From Gossypium raimondii (taxonomy: Eukaryota > Streptophyta > Magnoliopsida > Malvales > Malvaceae): DNA of 64,000 bases. The translations under genes were made by a program, and so were the position numbers. Position 1 is the first letter of the stretch; the number at the start of each line of letters is the position of its first letter. The DNA is taken from assembly GCF_025698545.1 (NCBI RefSeq), contig NC_068565.1, positions 6,200,001 to 6,264,000 on the forward strand, written 5' to 3'. Positions 47,501 through 60,892 of this stretch are shown here, piece by piece. The notes under the pieces were generated by a model that saw only the letters and a list, made by a program, of their open reading frames with translations, had not been told where the DNA came from and made no database searches.

Positions 47501-48470
47501 CACAACTCATTGTGTCCCTATATGTTGATGACCTGCTGGTGACAGGAGGAGATCGAGCAGTGCTGGTCGATTTCAAGACCAAGATGCAGGAAGTATTTGA
47601 AATGTCTGATCTAGGGGAAATGTCTTATTTCCTTGGAATGGAGGTGACTCAAGCACAAAATGGGATATTTCTAAGTCAGAGAAACTTTGCCACAAAGATT
47701 CTGACCAAGTTCTCCATGCAAAACAGTAAAGCAACTAAAACACCTGTTGCTGTTGGAGAAAAACTATCGAGCCAAGGTGATTTTGAGAAGGTTTGTGAAA
47801 CAACCTACAGAAGTCTAGTTCGTTGTCTGTTATATTTAACTGCCACTAGACCAGACATAATGTATGCTGTAGGATTGCTCTCAAGGTTCTTGCACTGTTG
47901 CAATAAAAAGCATTTACAAGCTGCTAAGAGAGTGCTTAGATATGTCAAAGGCACTTTGAGCTATGGTTTAAGGTACAGCAAGGAAGGAAATCTGAAGCTG
48001 GTTGGCTACACTGATAGTGACTGGGCTGGCTCGATAGATGACATGAAAAGCACCTCAGGGTATGCTTTCAACCTTGGTTCAGCCATGTTTTGAAGCAAAG
48101 TCTGGTGGCTCAATCTACTGCTGAAGCAGAATATGTGGCAGCTGCAAGTGCTATCAACCAAGCCATTTGGCTAAGGAAAATCTTAGCTGATTTGAAAGTG
48201 CATCAAAAGGAAGCTACTGAGATCTTCTGTGACAACCAATCTTCAGTTGCAATTGCTAAAAATCCAGTGTTCCATGGAAGAACAAAGCATTTCAGCATCA
48301 AGTTGCATGTTGTTCGAGAAATAGAGCAAGCTCAGGAAGTGAAGCTGATCCATTGTAATTCTGAGGATCAACTTGCAGACATTTTGACTAAAGCCCTTAA
48401 TGTCACAAGGTTCGAATGTCTAAGAAGGAAGCTAGGTGTTTGCTCCATGCAAACCAAGGAGGAGTATTGA
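44551..48470 (+). pseudogene. Copia 2 gag-pol polyprotein with three breaks
   Basis: The ATG at 44551 begins MASSSFSPAAPQVFNGEGYH. Zinc knuckles are CKHCRRAGHPKEKC and CQHCKKKGHIERVC. Protease has WLLDSGCTNHM. Integrase has CEVCQLGKQ, VHTDVCGPM, SDNGTEYTS and GVSERKNRS. RT has LKQAPRAWY and YVDDLL, and RNase H has DSDWAGS and STAEAEYVA. Breaks: a frame change near 45727, TAG at 47203-47205 after FAPMAS, and a 13-base loss at about 48091 that creates TGA at 48091-48093. The open pieces are 44551-45801, 45949-47205, 47266-48093 and 48090-48470. It is less decayed than copia 1. Confidence 0.94.
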
Positions 48471-48504
48471 AGCAATGGTTAGCATGTAGCAATCACATGT
48501 TCTA

Positions 48505-48564
<60 letters not shown>

Positions 48565-48886
48565 GTTTGGATGTAATGATGAAACTTAGTTGTATTCCAA
48601 CTAAGTTTGTTAGTGGTAGTAGGTGGTGATTTATTTTAAGTGGATGTAATGATGAAACTTAGTTGTATTCCAACTAAGTTGTCAAGTTGTAAGCTTGTAT
48701 ATATAGGCTTTATGCCATTTTCAAAAAAATATGAATGAATTCAATCAAGATTTCATCCATATACTCTCTATTTTAGCTTTGCTTAAAATTTATTTCATTT
48801 TTCTTCTTTGTTTCTGCCGCAAGTCTCGATTCTTGCTCGACAAGCTTTTTGTTGAACCTTGCTATTTGTTGCACTTAGCTCCAACA
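48465..48886 (+). repeat. 3' LTR of copia 2, with two 73-bp repeats and an expanded ATT tract
   Basis: Hairpin copies at 48583 and 48656 (period 73), one fewer than the 5' LTR. The ATT tract (48511-48564) is longer than in the 5' LTR. Other positions are almost identical. Purine tract AAGGAGGAG precedes it. Confidence 0.93.
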
Positions 48887-48891
48887 CATAT

Positions 48892-49531
48892 GTTGTAAAC
48901 CATCGACTACTCTCCTAGCTTTACATTGTTTTATCCATTTTCTTTCATATAGATTTATCTTTTTCGGACAACTTGTGTTTCAATTTTGTTATAGACGGAA
49001 AATACAATTGGTTAAAATCATTTAATTAGCTAATTCAGTAGAGTTTTCTCTATCGGCTTTGTTATCGAATTTTTCTTAACTTACTGACTAGTCATTGAAA
49101 TAAAGAGAAAAAGCAGAGTGAGGAAGAAAAAACAAAGAGAGAATTTTGTGCAATTATGGAATTTAAAAAGAGAATATTTAATAAATTTGGGATTCTAACC
49201 ATGAAAGAAAAGATTTCCACTTCTTGGTCTTGTTTAAAGTATACGTAATGTTATATGAATCAAAATCAGCTAAAACCCCTTCGACTGTATCATTGATTGT
49301 GATCAAATGTCGGCACGGTATGAATGACATAACCAAACATTTGGCTTAGATGATTTATAAAGCTTTGAAAGCTTCACAAAGGTTTATAATCATAGAGCCA
49401 TCTATCATTTTTGTTGAAAACTAAAGGACGAGATGAATAATTCCTATGAAAAGGGGATATATAGAGCAAAGCAGAAGCATGATCAAGAGGAGTTGGCAAT
49501 CGTCATGTCTAGATATGTACATGTGTTGAGT
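48892..49531. other. TNL2 3' flank, homologous to 25092-25739
   Basis: Ancestral TNL 3' end (GTTGTAAACCATCGACTACTC) displaced by the copia. No gene seen. Confidence 0.65.
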
Positions 49532-49983
49532 TAGGGGTGTTCAAATTTTGGTTAAAATCGAATTAATTTACCGAATCTTTCTAATTTGGTAAACCGATAA
49601 TCTAATTCGGTCGTAGGTAGGTTAATGGTTTTTTGGAAGTTCAGTTATCAGTTAATTCGGTTCGAAATCAAATAATTAATTTAATTAATTGAATTAATCG
49701 AACTTAATAATTAAATTATATGTAGTTTTAATGCAATCAAATGAACATTATCAATTTTTTGTTATATGTTTTATACTTTTTTTAACCAAAAAAACAAAAA
49801 CATATCAATTTCGGTTAATTCAGTTAACCGACCGAATTAACCTAATTATTTCGGTTTGGTTACTTTTTTTTTCTTGAAACAATTTTGATTCAGTTAACAA
49901 TTAAAAAATTAAAAAGTTTAATTAATTTAATTAATACTAATTCGATTCGATTATCCGATTAATTAACCATTTGAACACCCTTA
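49532..49983. mobile_element. hAT-like MITE, complete copy in unit 2 (452 bp)
   Basis: The ends TAGGGGTGTTCAAA and TTTGAACACCCTTA are near-perfect inverted repeats, flanked by the direct repeat TTGAGT (49526-49531 and 49984-49989). TAGGGGTG ends suggest the hAT superfamily, though the visible duplication is 6 rather than 8 bp. The interior is AT-rich with GGTTAATTC motifs and non-coding. Confidence 0.68.
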
Positions 49984-50326
49984 TTGAGTCAATTTCAAAA
50001 ATATTTTCAAGCAGCTTGTGATCCCATACATAAAATTCTTGTGGAAGCCCATCACAAGTCGGGCTGAGCCTGGTTGGCTTTTAAATTTTGATATTTATCT
50101 TAATTGCTTACTTAATATTAAACAAATGTATACATAATTTAATTATTTTAGTTAACAGTATAATTTTTTGATATCAAGACATTAATTCTTATGATAAATC
50201 CAATCGAATTACTACTTAATAAATTTTATTATTTTTTAATAATAAAATGGACTACAAGTTAATCGAGTCTATCTTAAGTCGGGTTTAACTAATAATAGAA
50301 AATTTAAAGCATTAGATAATAGCAGT

Positions 50327-50630
50327 CATTCTATCCTAGGATAACATTTTGACATGTGCGTTCAAGAAGAAATTCAAGCGCAATCATTTCCTTGTTTTGA
50401 GTAACCATTGTATTCTAGGGATGACATTTTCAGACCATTTGTGCCACAGTAGAGAAAACTATATCATTCAGAAAGCTTCTTGGAATTGTCTTATTCTTTT
50501 ATTCTTTTACCATTATTCTACTTGTTTTGACATGTGCATGTACTCTAGGGATAAGGTTTTCAGACCATTTGTGCCATAGTAAAGAATCCATATCATACAG
50601 AAAGCTTCTTGGAAGTGTCTTGCCTATACC
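50327..50630 (+). repeat. Imperfect tandem duplication, unit 2 counterpart of 26528-26830
   Basis: TTTTGACATGTGC blocks at 50347 and 50526 with shared CAGACCATTTGTGCCA and AGAAAGCTTCTTGGAA. Confidence 0.65.
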
Positions 50631-51792
50631 CTTTCTCATTACTTATTCTTTATTTTTTTCCCTAGCATTATTCTACTTGGTTGTATTAGTCCATCCCAAA
50701 ACCACTATATACAACAATTTTAGGATAATATAGTGTATTACAATGGCTACTATTGTAATCAAACCATGTCCATATGTTTATAAAGTGGATAAACTTGTTC
50801 AAACATCTTAACTACAAGAGATATAAGCATGAAGATTTACTCTTGAAAGCAGCCTTTTGAAAGTTGTATATGTACTACATGAAGATCTAAACATTTGCTT
50901 CCATAAAATACTAGCATCTAGATGATGGTCACTATACTACATGGATCTTGGGTGAATGTCGGATAAAGGTATGTGTTTAATGTTGATATACTCAATTCTT
51001 GTTTTAAGTTTTCTTAGGTATTTGGAGGATTATATCGTGGATCCATATCCAAATGTGTCATACACAATTGTAGCATACATATACTTCATGAAAAATGAAG
51101 AGTCTAAGGTAACATAGATTAAGAGATGCATAGAACTAGAGTACTTCAAGGTACAAAACAGGAAAATTGAAATTAAAGTTGAATTAGGAGCCAACAAATT
51201 ATTAACTTCGTTTTATTTTGGTTACTAACCTATTAATTTTTTTATTTAATTAGTCACTAAACTTTATGAAATCAAATATTTTGGTCACTCTCCGTTAGTT
51301 GTCATTAGATGAGTCACAACAAGCTTATGTAAGCTTTTTTTGTTAGTCTAATAACAAATTTAGCCCTCTAATATTTTGATATTCTATTAATTTGATCCTA
51401 AATATAAATTATTCATCAAGTTTAACCCTTAATGTTTATAAAATTTGTCAATTTAGTTCTAATTCTAAATTTAGCCCTCAATTTAGTATGGATGATATAA
51501 TTAAAATAATAATTCAAGTTTCCAAAACATTTTGCTTATTTTAGTTCTTTTAATTTTGCTTCACTTTTTTGGTTGATAAAATAAAATAAACAAAATCGGT
51601 AAAAGATTGTTCTTGCAAAGAGAGAAGAGGCTCGAAAATGTTTAAAATGGATGGAAAGTTTCATCCTCAAATTTACAAATCAAAGTTAACGAGATTTAAA
51701 TTTCTATAATCATCACCGCCTCTTTCAATAATACATAAACTTAAACTTAAACTTAAACTTAAACATGGGCATCAATTTTCAAGTGATATAGT
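50631..51792. other. Intergenic flank, unit 2
   Basis: Homologous to 26831-28045. No gene recognised. A short AACTTA repeat run (about 51737-51765) is longer here than in unit 1. Confidence 0.45.
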
Positions 51793-54700
51793 TATTGGTA
51801 ATGCAAAATGAGAAATATTTTTAAAATTATTTTTATTATAGAATATTTTTCAGTTGAGGAAAATCCTCTAACTGCTACAAAATATTTTCTATTGAGGAAA
51901 ATCTTCTACTATTTTTGAAAACTGACACTGTTATTTTACTATTTTGCCCTTTCTAAAAATAATATAAATAGCAGATTATTTTACTCATTTTTCACAACAC
52001 AGAAAAAACAAGAAAACTCAATTCTCTTTTTTCTCTCATGTTCTTGCTTTCTAAAATTTTGATATTTTACTAAATTACATTAGTACGATATTTTGTTTAG
52101 GAGATTGGGTTTTAAGTGGGACTGTCTATGACCCTTCCAATATTTCCTGGGAATTGAACCTAGTGTGGTTTACCCTAGTTTCTTTCAGTTTATTTCCCGA
52201 CTTTTACGAGAAGAGCAATCCTTTTGAGTTCTATCTTTCTCATTCGAGTGTACGAATTTGAAAGTACCGTGTTAACCTTAGGGGCGACGTCCATTTTCGA
52301 TTACACTAATCAAGGCGAAATCACTTCTAAGGCAGTGGTTCTTCCACAACATAGTGATTGTTTTATTTATTTACACTTAATTTGGTTTCCTGTTAGTGCT
52401 AATAGTTTTGTTTGCAGTAGTATATTTTCAACAATTTAGAAGCGACTTCTTTGCTATTGCTTAAACTTGAAAATCATTTTCTTTTTTGGCCGTTGGAACC
52501 AATGAAGGCTCCTACAGGTAATTTAGAAGTTGAGCTTGATAATGCGAGCTTATAACCTGAGTGGGGGGCTTTAAGGTGTTGGAACACGGGTTTGGCTTTG
52601 TTGATTCAAATCTCGAGTGGTTTAATTCTGGCTTGCCCATTCCAAGTTGAGAGTTGAGCCTATGAGACTTGATTGTACACTCTAAGTACAGTGAAATCTT
52701 AAAAGGTCTTAAGGTTTGAATCTCGGAGGAAAAAAATAGACAATGAAGGGAAAATTGGATTTATAAATATGTTGATGTGATATTAAGGCAATCGGTTTGA
52801 AGGCACCTAAGTAGTGCAAAAGTGTGTCTAAGTATCATCGGAGCAATTGAAAGCTCCATCCATGCTGGCTAGTTGGCCATTGCAATCAAGATGGGCTTGG
52901 AAGACCTAAAGAGCTGGAGTTTGAGTGGGCCGATGGACCTTTAAGTTTGAGTTGGTCAAAGGATCATGAGCGGATCACTGGAGATTTGTGGAGCTAGTTC
53001 AAGCATCACAAAATTTTGAACCAAAGTAGTGGGGGATGTCTTGTTTAGTCAACCAATGAGATTGTGCGGAGAAAGAAGCAACGTGATAAAGTTTGTATGA
53101 ATGAACATTAAAGTCTAAAAATGATATTGAGATCAACCTAGTTTAGTAATGCCACATATGTTGTGATTGGCCAAGATGACCACACCCAATGGGGTGACCA
53201 TAGAGGGACCGAGAGGGCCTACGTTGGGGATGACCAATGTGTCTATATTTCCCATGTTGAGAACTTTAGTGTTAGGGTCGCATGGGCGGTTGGCATAAAC
53301 CACGTTCAGAGAGACGCATCTAACGGGATGTCGCAAGAGTGTAATTGGTGTCACATCTAGAGGAATGCATTTTTAAGCATCAAAGTCATAGTAATATTCA
53401 GTTGGCAATGGATCAAACCATTAAAGGTTCCTCAAGGCTGTAACCTGATGATTATATGTTGTGGCATTGAGCCCAAGTGTTTGGTGGAGGAATGGGCATA
53501 GACAAGACTACACCGACGGTTGAGATGAAACCAAGTTCGAGTCTATGTCTGATGTGCATTGAATGAATCATAATCTTAGGCCTTGAAGGCCCAAGATGAA
53601 CTTGAGACTAAAATGTCAACTAGATGCAACAAGGTTACTAAACTGGCTTTATATCTATGAGGGCATCGACATAGTAAGTGGGGGAAAGAGTTATGGTTCG
53701 CAAGTTACTATGTTATCAAGGTTAAACTACCCCAAATGATTTTGAGTGAAATTAAAGTATAATAACTTGGAAGTTGGAATTTTTTGGATACCCTGCAGTC
53801 CTAAAGAGATATTGTGATGCAAACTGGGTAACTAATAAAGTTAGCTCTGTAAGTGGGTATGTCTTTATTTTAGATGGAGAAACTATTTCTTAAAAGTCTG
53901 CTAAACAGACGTGTATTGCTCACTCTATGATGTAATCAGACTTTATAACTCTTGACTGAGTTGGGAAAAAGTTCGAGTGGCTCAGGAATCTGCTTGCAGA
54001 GATTTCTTTGTGGGGAGAAACATACACCTCCTGTTGTCCTTATTATATGATTCACAAGCCGCCAATTGTTTTGCTTAAAACCAAGCTTACAATGACAAGA
54101 AAATACATATACGAATAAGACATGAATATGAGATATGCATAATAAAAAATGGAGTACTCACCATAGAGTAATTAAAATCTAAGAGGAACCTAGATGATCC
54201 ACTAACCAAAGGGTTATGTAGGAAAATGGTTATTGATTCATCAAGAGGGGTGAGACTTAAGCCCACTGGTTAAAGAATTCATGGTGGATACCCAGCTTAG
54301 TCTTTTAAGTTCAATGTGATCAAACGAAACCATGAAAGACTTATAATGTACATCTTTACCTATCCCTATGGCACATAATGTACATGCACAATAGCCTAAA
54401 GTTTGGGTGGTTCTAAGATAAACTTGAGGAATTCACCGACGTGTGAACTTGAGTTTCTTACTCTTAATGAATTCATATCCTATAGTTTGGGTAGTTCTGT
54501 TGAGACGTACTTGATGAATTCGCGAAATTATAAAACTGAGAGGTTAAGCTTATTAAATGCTCTTAATGATTTCATAGTCCTAGTCCGGGTGGTCTATACT
54601 AAGAAAAACTTGATGAAATCACCTACGTAAGTGTGAAGTATTAGCCACCTTTTATGAAATACGTTGGGTTGTTTTTTTAGAGTAATTATCAACATCCCGA

Positions 54701-55664
54701 TGTATATTAGTTGAATTGTTTATCTATTATGGAACTCAATTGGACATGAGATTAGTCGTGTGTCATGAGTTAAGTCTTATCATAAGAAGTTCAAGATTCA
54801 TTCACTTGTTAAAGAGAAGAATCACTAATTTCACTACGTACTAGTTCAAATCCACAAGATAATAGTGCTTAAGTGGCTAATTTTGCTATTACTCTTCTCA
54901 CGTTTTACCTTTTTCTCATATTTACAAAACTTTCCAGTTCTTTTGCATTAGCAAGGGAATGTTGGTAATGCAAAATCAGAAATATTTTTCCAAAATATTT
55001 TATGTTGTAGAATATTTTTCGGTTAAGAAATATCCTTTGACTATTGCAAAATATTTTCTATTGAGGAAAATCGTCTATTATTTTTGGAAACTGAAACTGC
55101 TATTTTATCATTTTACTCATTCTGGAAACAATATAAATATCAGACTATTTTACTCATTTTTCACAACATAAAAAAAAAACAAGAAAACAATTCTCTCTTT
55201 TCTCTCCCATTCTTGCTCTCTAAAATTTTGGTATTTTACTAAATTACATTAGTGCAATATTCTGTTTAGGAGATTAGATTTTAAGCGAGACCGTCTATGA
55301 CCCCTCCAGTCTTTCCTAGGCATTGAACCTAGTGTGGTTTACTAGTTTCTTCCAGTTTATTTCTTGACTTTTACGAAAAGAGCAATCCTTTTGATTTTCA
55401 TATTTCTCATTCGGGTGTACGAATTTGGAAGTACTATGTTAACCTTGGGGGCGATGTCCATTTTCGATTACACCAATCAGGGCGAAATCACTTCTAAGGC
55501 AGTGGTTCTTCCATAACACAATGATTGCTTAATTCATTTACACTTGGTCTAGTTTCCTGTTAGTGCTAACTGTTTTGTTTGCAGTAGTATACTTCCAATA
55601 ATTTAAAAGTGACTTCTTTGCCACTGTTTAAACGTGAGAATTGTTTTCATTTCTGACTGTTGGA
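51793..55664 (+). mobile_element. Copia element 3B: unit 2 copy of the decayed two-LTR copia
   Basis: LTRs at about 51793-52497 and 54960-55664. Interior as in copia 3A, with RNase H remnant at about 53800-54230 and the 87-bp repeat region at 54380-54630. Relative to 3A it has lost about 45 bp near 53027 and part of the first 87-bp unit. Ends are approximate. Confidence 0.73.
53800..54230 (+). pseudogene. Copia RNase H remnant of copia 3B
   Basis: Same motif string as 30070-30530 (SVSGYVFILDGETIS, later DDPLTKGL) with extra substitutions and stops. Confidence 0.7.
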
Positions 55665-56788
55665 AATTGCTACGATTACTGTTATTGTTAGGCCAATTAT
55701 TGTTCTTGATTGGAATGATTTATATGCAAGTATAGTTCTAGGTTCATGACTATTTGGTTATGGCAATAATTACAGCATGTTACCTATAAAAAATGAACAA
55801 GATGAAAAAGGAAAATGATGCAAAATTTGAGTTGTTTTTAAGATTACATGACTCTCAAATCCTCAAGGAATATTTATGATTTACAAATCAATTTAAGAAA
55901 AAGTTGGGTAAAGGAACCTATATTTAAAGGAACACTTTAATGAGATCTATATTGTTGTGAATATCCTAAATAATTCCATAGGGGATGAGAAGGAATTTAT
56001 GTTGAAGATAATGTTTTTTTAACGTTTAAAATATTTTTAATATTATTTTATTTTAACTAGATTTGTTGTTATCTTTTAATAACCAATCATAGTCCTTGTT
56101 GAAAATTTTGGATAATTTTTAGGATAAGGATGATGACTAAGATTTTGGTTAAGGATTGCGTTTTGGATAAGAATGATGGTATGAACACAAATGATTGGTG
56201 CTTAGAATATAGTTTAGATAAAAAATTACTTAATTTAAGCATTCAAGTAAGAAATAAAAAAAATAAAAAAATATTTTGTTCTTAGATTTCTCTCTTTCTT
56301 TAAGTTTTCCTCTCAAAGTTTCTTTCTTGTTTCTTCTCTCTTCCAAGAACTTGGTATCAGAAACTTTTAATCTTACAAGGGCTACAAATATTTGAGAGTT
56401 ATGATAAGAGTTAGCTAGCATTTGTCAACACCAAATGACTTCAAATATTTGTTCTTTGTGTTCATGACCTTTCTTTTCGAGTGAAAATTATTAGATATAG
56501 GCTGTCAAAATGAAAACATATCTAAGTGCTTTTGATCTTTGGGATGTGGTTGAAAATGATAAAGAATCACCCTAACTTTCGGCCAATCCAACTGTAACCC
56601 AGTTAAAGAAAGAAAAGAGTTGTATTGAGTCATCCGTTTCTAACGAAATTTTTATGGCACATTGCATGTGAGATTGCAAAGCAAGCTTGGGAGATGCTAA
56701 AAGAGGAGTTGCAAGGCATGATAGGATTAGACAAATGCAAGTGTTCAACCTCAAAAGAGAATTTGAAATCTTGGAAATGAAATAGTTT
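55665..56788 (+). other. Left part of copia 4B: PBS-like site and gag remnant
   Basis: Homologous to 31970-33110. TTGGTATCAGA lies near 56350, and the gag block KMKTYLSAFDLWDVVE is at about 56510. Interrupted at 56789 by a solo LTR. Confidence 0.65.
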
Positions 56789-58107
56789 TGATGCGGTCGT
56801 TGAAAGCACCAAAAGTATCCTATCCCTAATAAATAATGAAAAAGAATAGTAAAAGGGAAGTAGGGTCAAATCCTTAAGGACTAGATTTGCACAATGTCTA
56901 ATTCCGTGAAATCCCAAGCAGAATCTTGCCCAAGAAAACATGCGTTCCTGAAAAAAAAATAGAATTAAAGGTTTGGATCTAGAAACGAAAAATAAAATAA
57001 AAACAGAATTAGGAATATTGAATAAAAAATTTGAGAAAGTAAAAATAGAGTTGAGAGAAAGGAAATTCTTATGGGAGATTCCAGTCTCCAATTGTCTCGT
57101 TCCGCCTTAGGTTCAATCTTCGGCTTTTAAATGATCCTTCCCAAACTGAATAAGCCATAGTGGAAGAGGACGCCTACAACCATCAGCTCCAAGGATTTAG
57201 ACTTACGATTTAGTGAAACCTGACTCTAGCCAACAATTGCTTCTGTGGGATCGTTTTATGTTAGATCAGCACTTCTCAATGGTGAATCCCACGCCATTTT
57301 GTCTCTTAAGCTCGCCAACCTCTAACGTAGTAAGCTAACGAACCGACTGTGCAACCTTCCCAAAACATACAAAGCGGTCGCCTTTGCATACGTTGAAAAG
57401 CTTACTTCTTAAGGGACATAAACGAAAGCGTCAGCCCCGTAGTGCGAAGAAATGATGAATACTCAGAGAGGGGGCTAAGTACGGACTCTAAGCCTCAAGA
57501 ACCCTTTTTAGGGAATATCGACAACCTTCAGCTAGATAGGTTTAGTGGCTCATGGTTATGGTGGAAAAGAACATAAATAAAATAAAAAATAGAGATTTTA
57601 TTGGAAGGAAATATGAGAAGAGCAAAAGCCTAGATTTTTGGGGAGAGAGTGTTTATAGAAAAAGATGGATCTCTTTTGAATCACTTCACCCCCTATTTAT
57701 AGTGCTAGGGGAGATAGTCTAATCCTACTTCAAATCTCAAAAGATAAATACATTTAATTGAAGATAAATAAAGATAAATAAAATAAAATCCTAAAATTAA
57801 ATAATCCTTAATTATTATCTTAATATTAATTATCCTAACATAATTAAAATAGAGTTTGATAGAATAAAATCTCTTCTTTTTGCATTTCAACCCTTGTGTC
57901 CTCCATGCTTGCACTTTTGGCACCAACTTTTCCTTATGTTGCACATTGGCCCATTTTATCTCTAAATTCACGCTTTTGGCCCTTAATTTTGCTTTTGCCT
58001 CAAATTTAGTTCCTATGAGATAAAATAAATAGCTCAAATTAGCAGGATCATGCTCAGAATAAATACATAATTAATACATAAAAATACTTTATTCTAGAGT
58101 GTTATCA
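56789..58107 (+). mobile_element. Solo LTR (1319 bp) nested in copia 4B, unit 2 only
   Basis: It begins TGATGCGGTCG and ends GTGTTATCA, flanked by the exact repeat AGTTT (56784-56788 and 58108-58112). Unit 1 shows the empty site (GAAATAGTTTAAAACTC at about 33105). TATA-like CTATTTATAG at 57693-57702 gives plus orientation. It is a relative of the outer solo LTR at 1590-5125. Confidence 0.93.
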
Positions 58108-60870
58108 AGTTTAAAACTCTAAAGGAGTACAAAGACGGACTCTATAAAGACCATGAATAACCTCAGATTACTTGGAGAGGAGATGGCAGACAAAAAAAAG
58201 TTGTGGAGAAAGTTCTTTTCAGTTTACATAAGTAAAGTTTTGAAGTTGTAAAATCTCAAAGAGCTTGGAGACTACTGGCAATTGTACACTTTGACATAGT
58301 AGGCCCTTTTGATATACCATCAGTTGGAGGAAACATGTATTTTCTTACCTTTATTGATGATTTTAGGAGAAAAAGTTAGATATATTTTCTTAAAATAAAA
58401 TTAGAAGTACTTAATAAATTCATAGAGTTCAAAACTATGGTGGAAAAACAAAGTGGACATTATATTAAGATATTCAAATCTGATAACGAGGGCAAGTATA
58501 TATCAAAACTGTTTAAAAGCTTTTGTAAAGAGCACATAATTATTCACCAATTGATAGTTACATATACTCCATAACAAAATGGAATTGCTGAAAGAAAGAA
58601 ACACACTATTCTTGATATGGAAAGAAGCATGGTAAAAGGTAAACATCTACCAAGAACTTTTTGGGCTAAAGTTGTTCAATGTGTAGTTTACCTATTAATC
58701 GATGCCTAGTAAAAAGTGTGAAATATAAGATGTTGAATGAAGTTTGGAGCGATCAAAAGCCATAAGTTGGACATTTCAAGTTTTTTGGATGCATCGCATA
58801 TGCTCACATTTCTGATTAGACGAGAGTGAAGCTCAATAAAAAAGGCATGAAATGCATCTTTATTGGATATGAAAAAAGAAGCAAAGCATATAAAATACAC
58901 AACCCTCTCACCAAGAAAGTTATTATTTCAATAAATGTTGAGTCCAATGAAACAAATTACTAAAGATGGAGCGAAAAAGAAAAGTAAATTGAAGGACTAT
59001 TTTTTAGTGATGATAAAGATGATGACTTCATCAATCAAGATAAAGAAGGTGATGATCAAAGCCCTCCACCAAGTCATGTTGCAACAACCCCTACAACATC
59101 ATCATCACCAAGTAGTAGTAGTTCAAAGGAAGTGTTTACAAGAATGTGTAGTCTACACAACATTTATAATGTTGCAGAACCCACAGAGACAACTCTTGAT
59201 TATTCCTTATTTTGTTTAATTACAAAATGTGATCCTATAACATATGAAGAAGCAATTGAAGATATCAAATGAAATAAGGAAATGGATGAAGAAATTGCAA
59301 CAATAAGAAGAAATGATACGTGAGAGTTAACAAGTTTGCTAAAAGGACACAACCTAGTTGAAGTTAAATGGGTGTACAAGACAAAGACCTACAAATAGGG
59401 AAAAATGGAGAGTACAAAGAAATTCTAGTTGTCAAAGGCTACAAGTAAAGACATATATACGAACTCGCCTCAATGATGATTCAAGTTCATTGAGCTGGAA
59501 TCGAGTTGATTTAAGCTCAACGAGCTAAATTTGAGCTAGGTCAGCTTGCGAAAAATGGCAAGCCTCGCTTGGTGAGCTGAACCAAGGGCATTTCCGACTG
59601 TGATCGTATCAGACATGGAGTGGATTATGATGAAGTGTTTGCTCTAGTAGCCAGAAACGACACTATAAGTCTTTTCACAACAATTACAACACAAAACAAT
59701 GGAAGATTTATCAAATGAACGTGAAGTTAGCATTCCTTAATAACTACTTAAAATAAGAAGTTTACGTTGAACAACCACTTGGATGTAGAAAACAAAGACA
59801 ATAAGACAAATATATCGCTTAAAGAAAGCCTTTTATGGTTTAAATCAAGCCCCAAGAGCATGGAACACAAGAATAGATGAGTACTTTCAGAAGAATGAGT
59901 TCATGAAAAGTCTATGCGAGCATGCCTTATATACGAAGAAAAATGGAGATGGTGACATCATGATCGCATGTTTATACATAGATGATATGATTTTCACAAG
60001 AAATAGACCAGGTATGTTCAATGACTTTAAGAAAAATATGACTAAAGAATTTAAAATGACAGATATTGATGAGATGTCATGTTTTCTTGGATGCAAAGTG
60101 AAGCAAATGGAAGATGAAATATTTGTGTATCAAAAGCAGTATGTGGAACAAATCTTAAGCAAATTCTAAATGAAAGATTGCAAGCCAGTAGCCACGCCAG
60201 TGGAACCTAGTATGAAGTTAAGTGTTAATTCAACTAGAGCCGGTAAATTCAACATTATTTAAAAGCATCATTGGAAGTTTAAAGTATCTGACTATCGTGC
60301 AGAAAAACATAATGTATGCAAGGGGATTAGTTAGTTGATTCATGAAGAAGTCAGAACAAGACCATCTAATTGTAGCAAAAAGAATTTTGAGATATGTTAA
60401 AAGTACAATGGATCATTGTTTTTACACACAAAGTTCAAAATTGGTTGGTTAGTCATAAAATGATTATGGTGGTGACTTGGACTATCACAAAAGCACGTCT
60501 GGATATTTATTCCATATTGGCTCTACAACATTTCCAGGGTCATCAAAAAAGCATCAAAAAGTAGCCCTCTCAGCATGTGAAGCAGAATACACCGCTATAG
60601 TATGCCCTTGTCAAGCAATTTGGTTGAAGAATATTTGAGCGAACTAACTCTTACACAGGAAGGTTCCATTACAATTTATGTTGACAACAAGTCTACAATT
60701 TATGTAGCCAAAGCAAGCTCATTGATACAAAGTATCACTTTATTTGAGAGTTGGTGAAGAATAAGAACATCAAGCTAATCTACTACAGAATGAAAGACCA
60801 ATTGGTAAACATTTTACGAAGCAATTGAAAGAGGGCGTATTTAACAAACTTAAAAGAAAAACTTGGAATA
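58108..60870 (+). pseudogene. Copia 4B integrase-RT-RNase H remnant
   Basis: Same motif order as copia 4A. The longest open piece is RT at 59903-60169 (LYIDDMIFTRN ... MSCFLGCKVKQMEDEIFVYQ). The linker between RT and RNase H (60231-60371) survives here. Many stops; not functional. Confidence 0.78.
59455..59610. mobile_element. Short insertion, 156 bp, unclassified (unit 2 only)
   Basis: The empty site in unit 1 is AAAGACATGGAGTGG (about 35087). Here AGACAT is duplicated (59449-59454 and 59611-59616) around a segment rich in GAGCT(C/G) words. The ends ATATACGA and TCGTATC are weakly inverted. It could be a MITE or a fragment of a larger repeat. Confidence 0.65.
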
Positions 60871-60892
60871 AAGATCTCGGTTTAAGGAGAAG

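Larger units (their letters stand above)
44047..48886 (+). mobile_element. Copia element 2 (Ty1/copia), young, nearly complete
   Basis: LTRs at 44047-44505 and 48465-48886, with exact target duplication CATAT (44042-44046 and 48887-48891). TNL1 has the empty site (AATCATATGTTGTAAACC). LTRs start TATTGAAG (TG changed to TA in both) and end CTCCAACA. The interior encodes all copia domains with three breaks. It lies in the final exon of TNL2, same strand. The gag and pol sequences are close relatives of copia 1. Confidence 0.96.
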
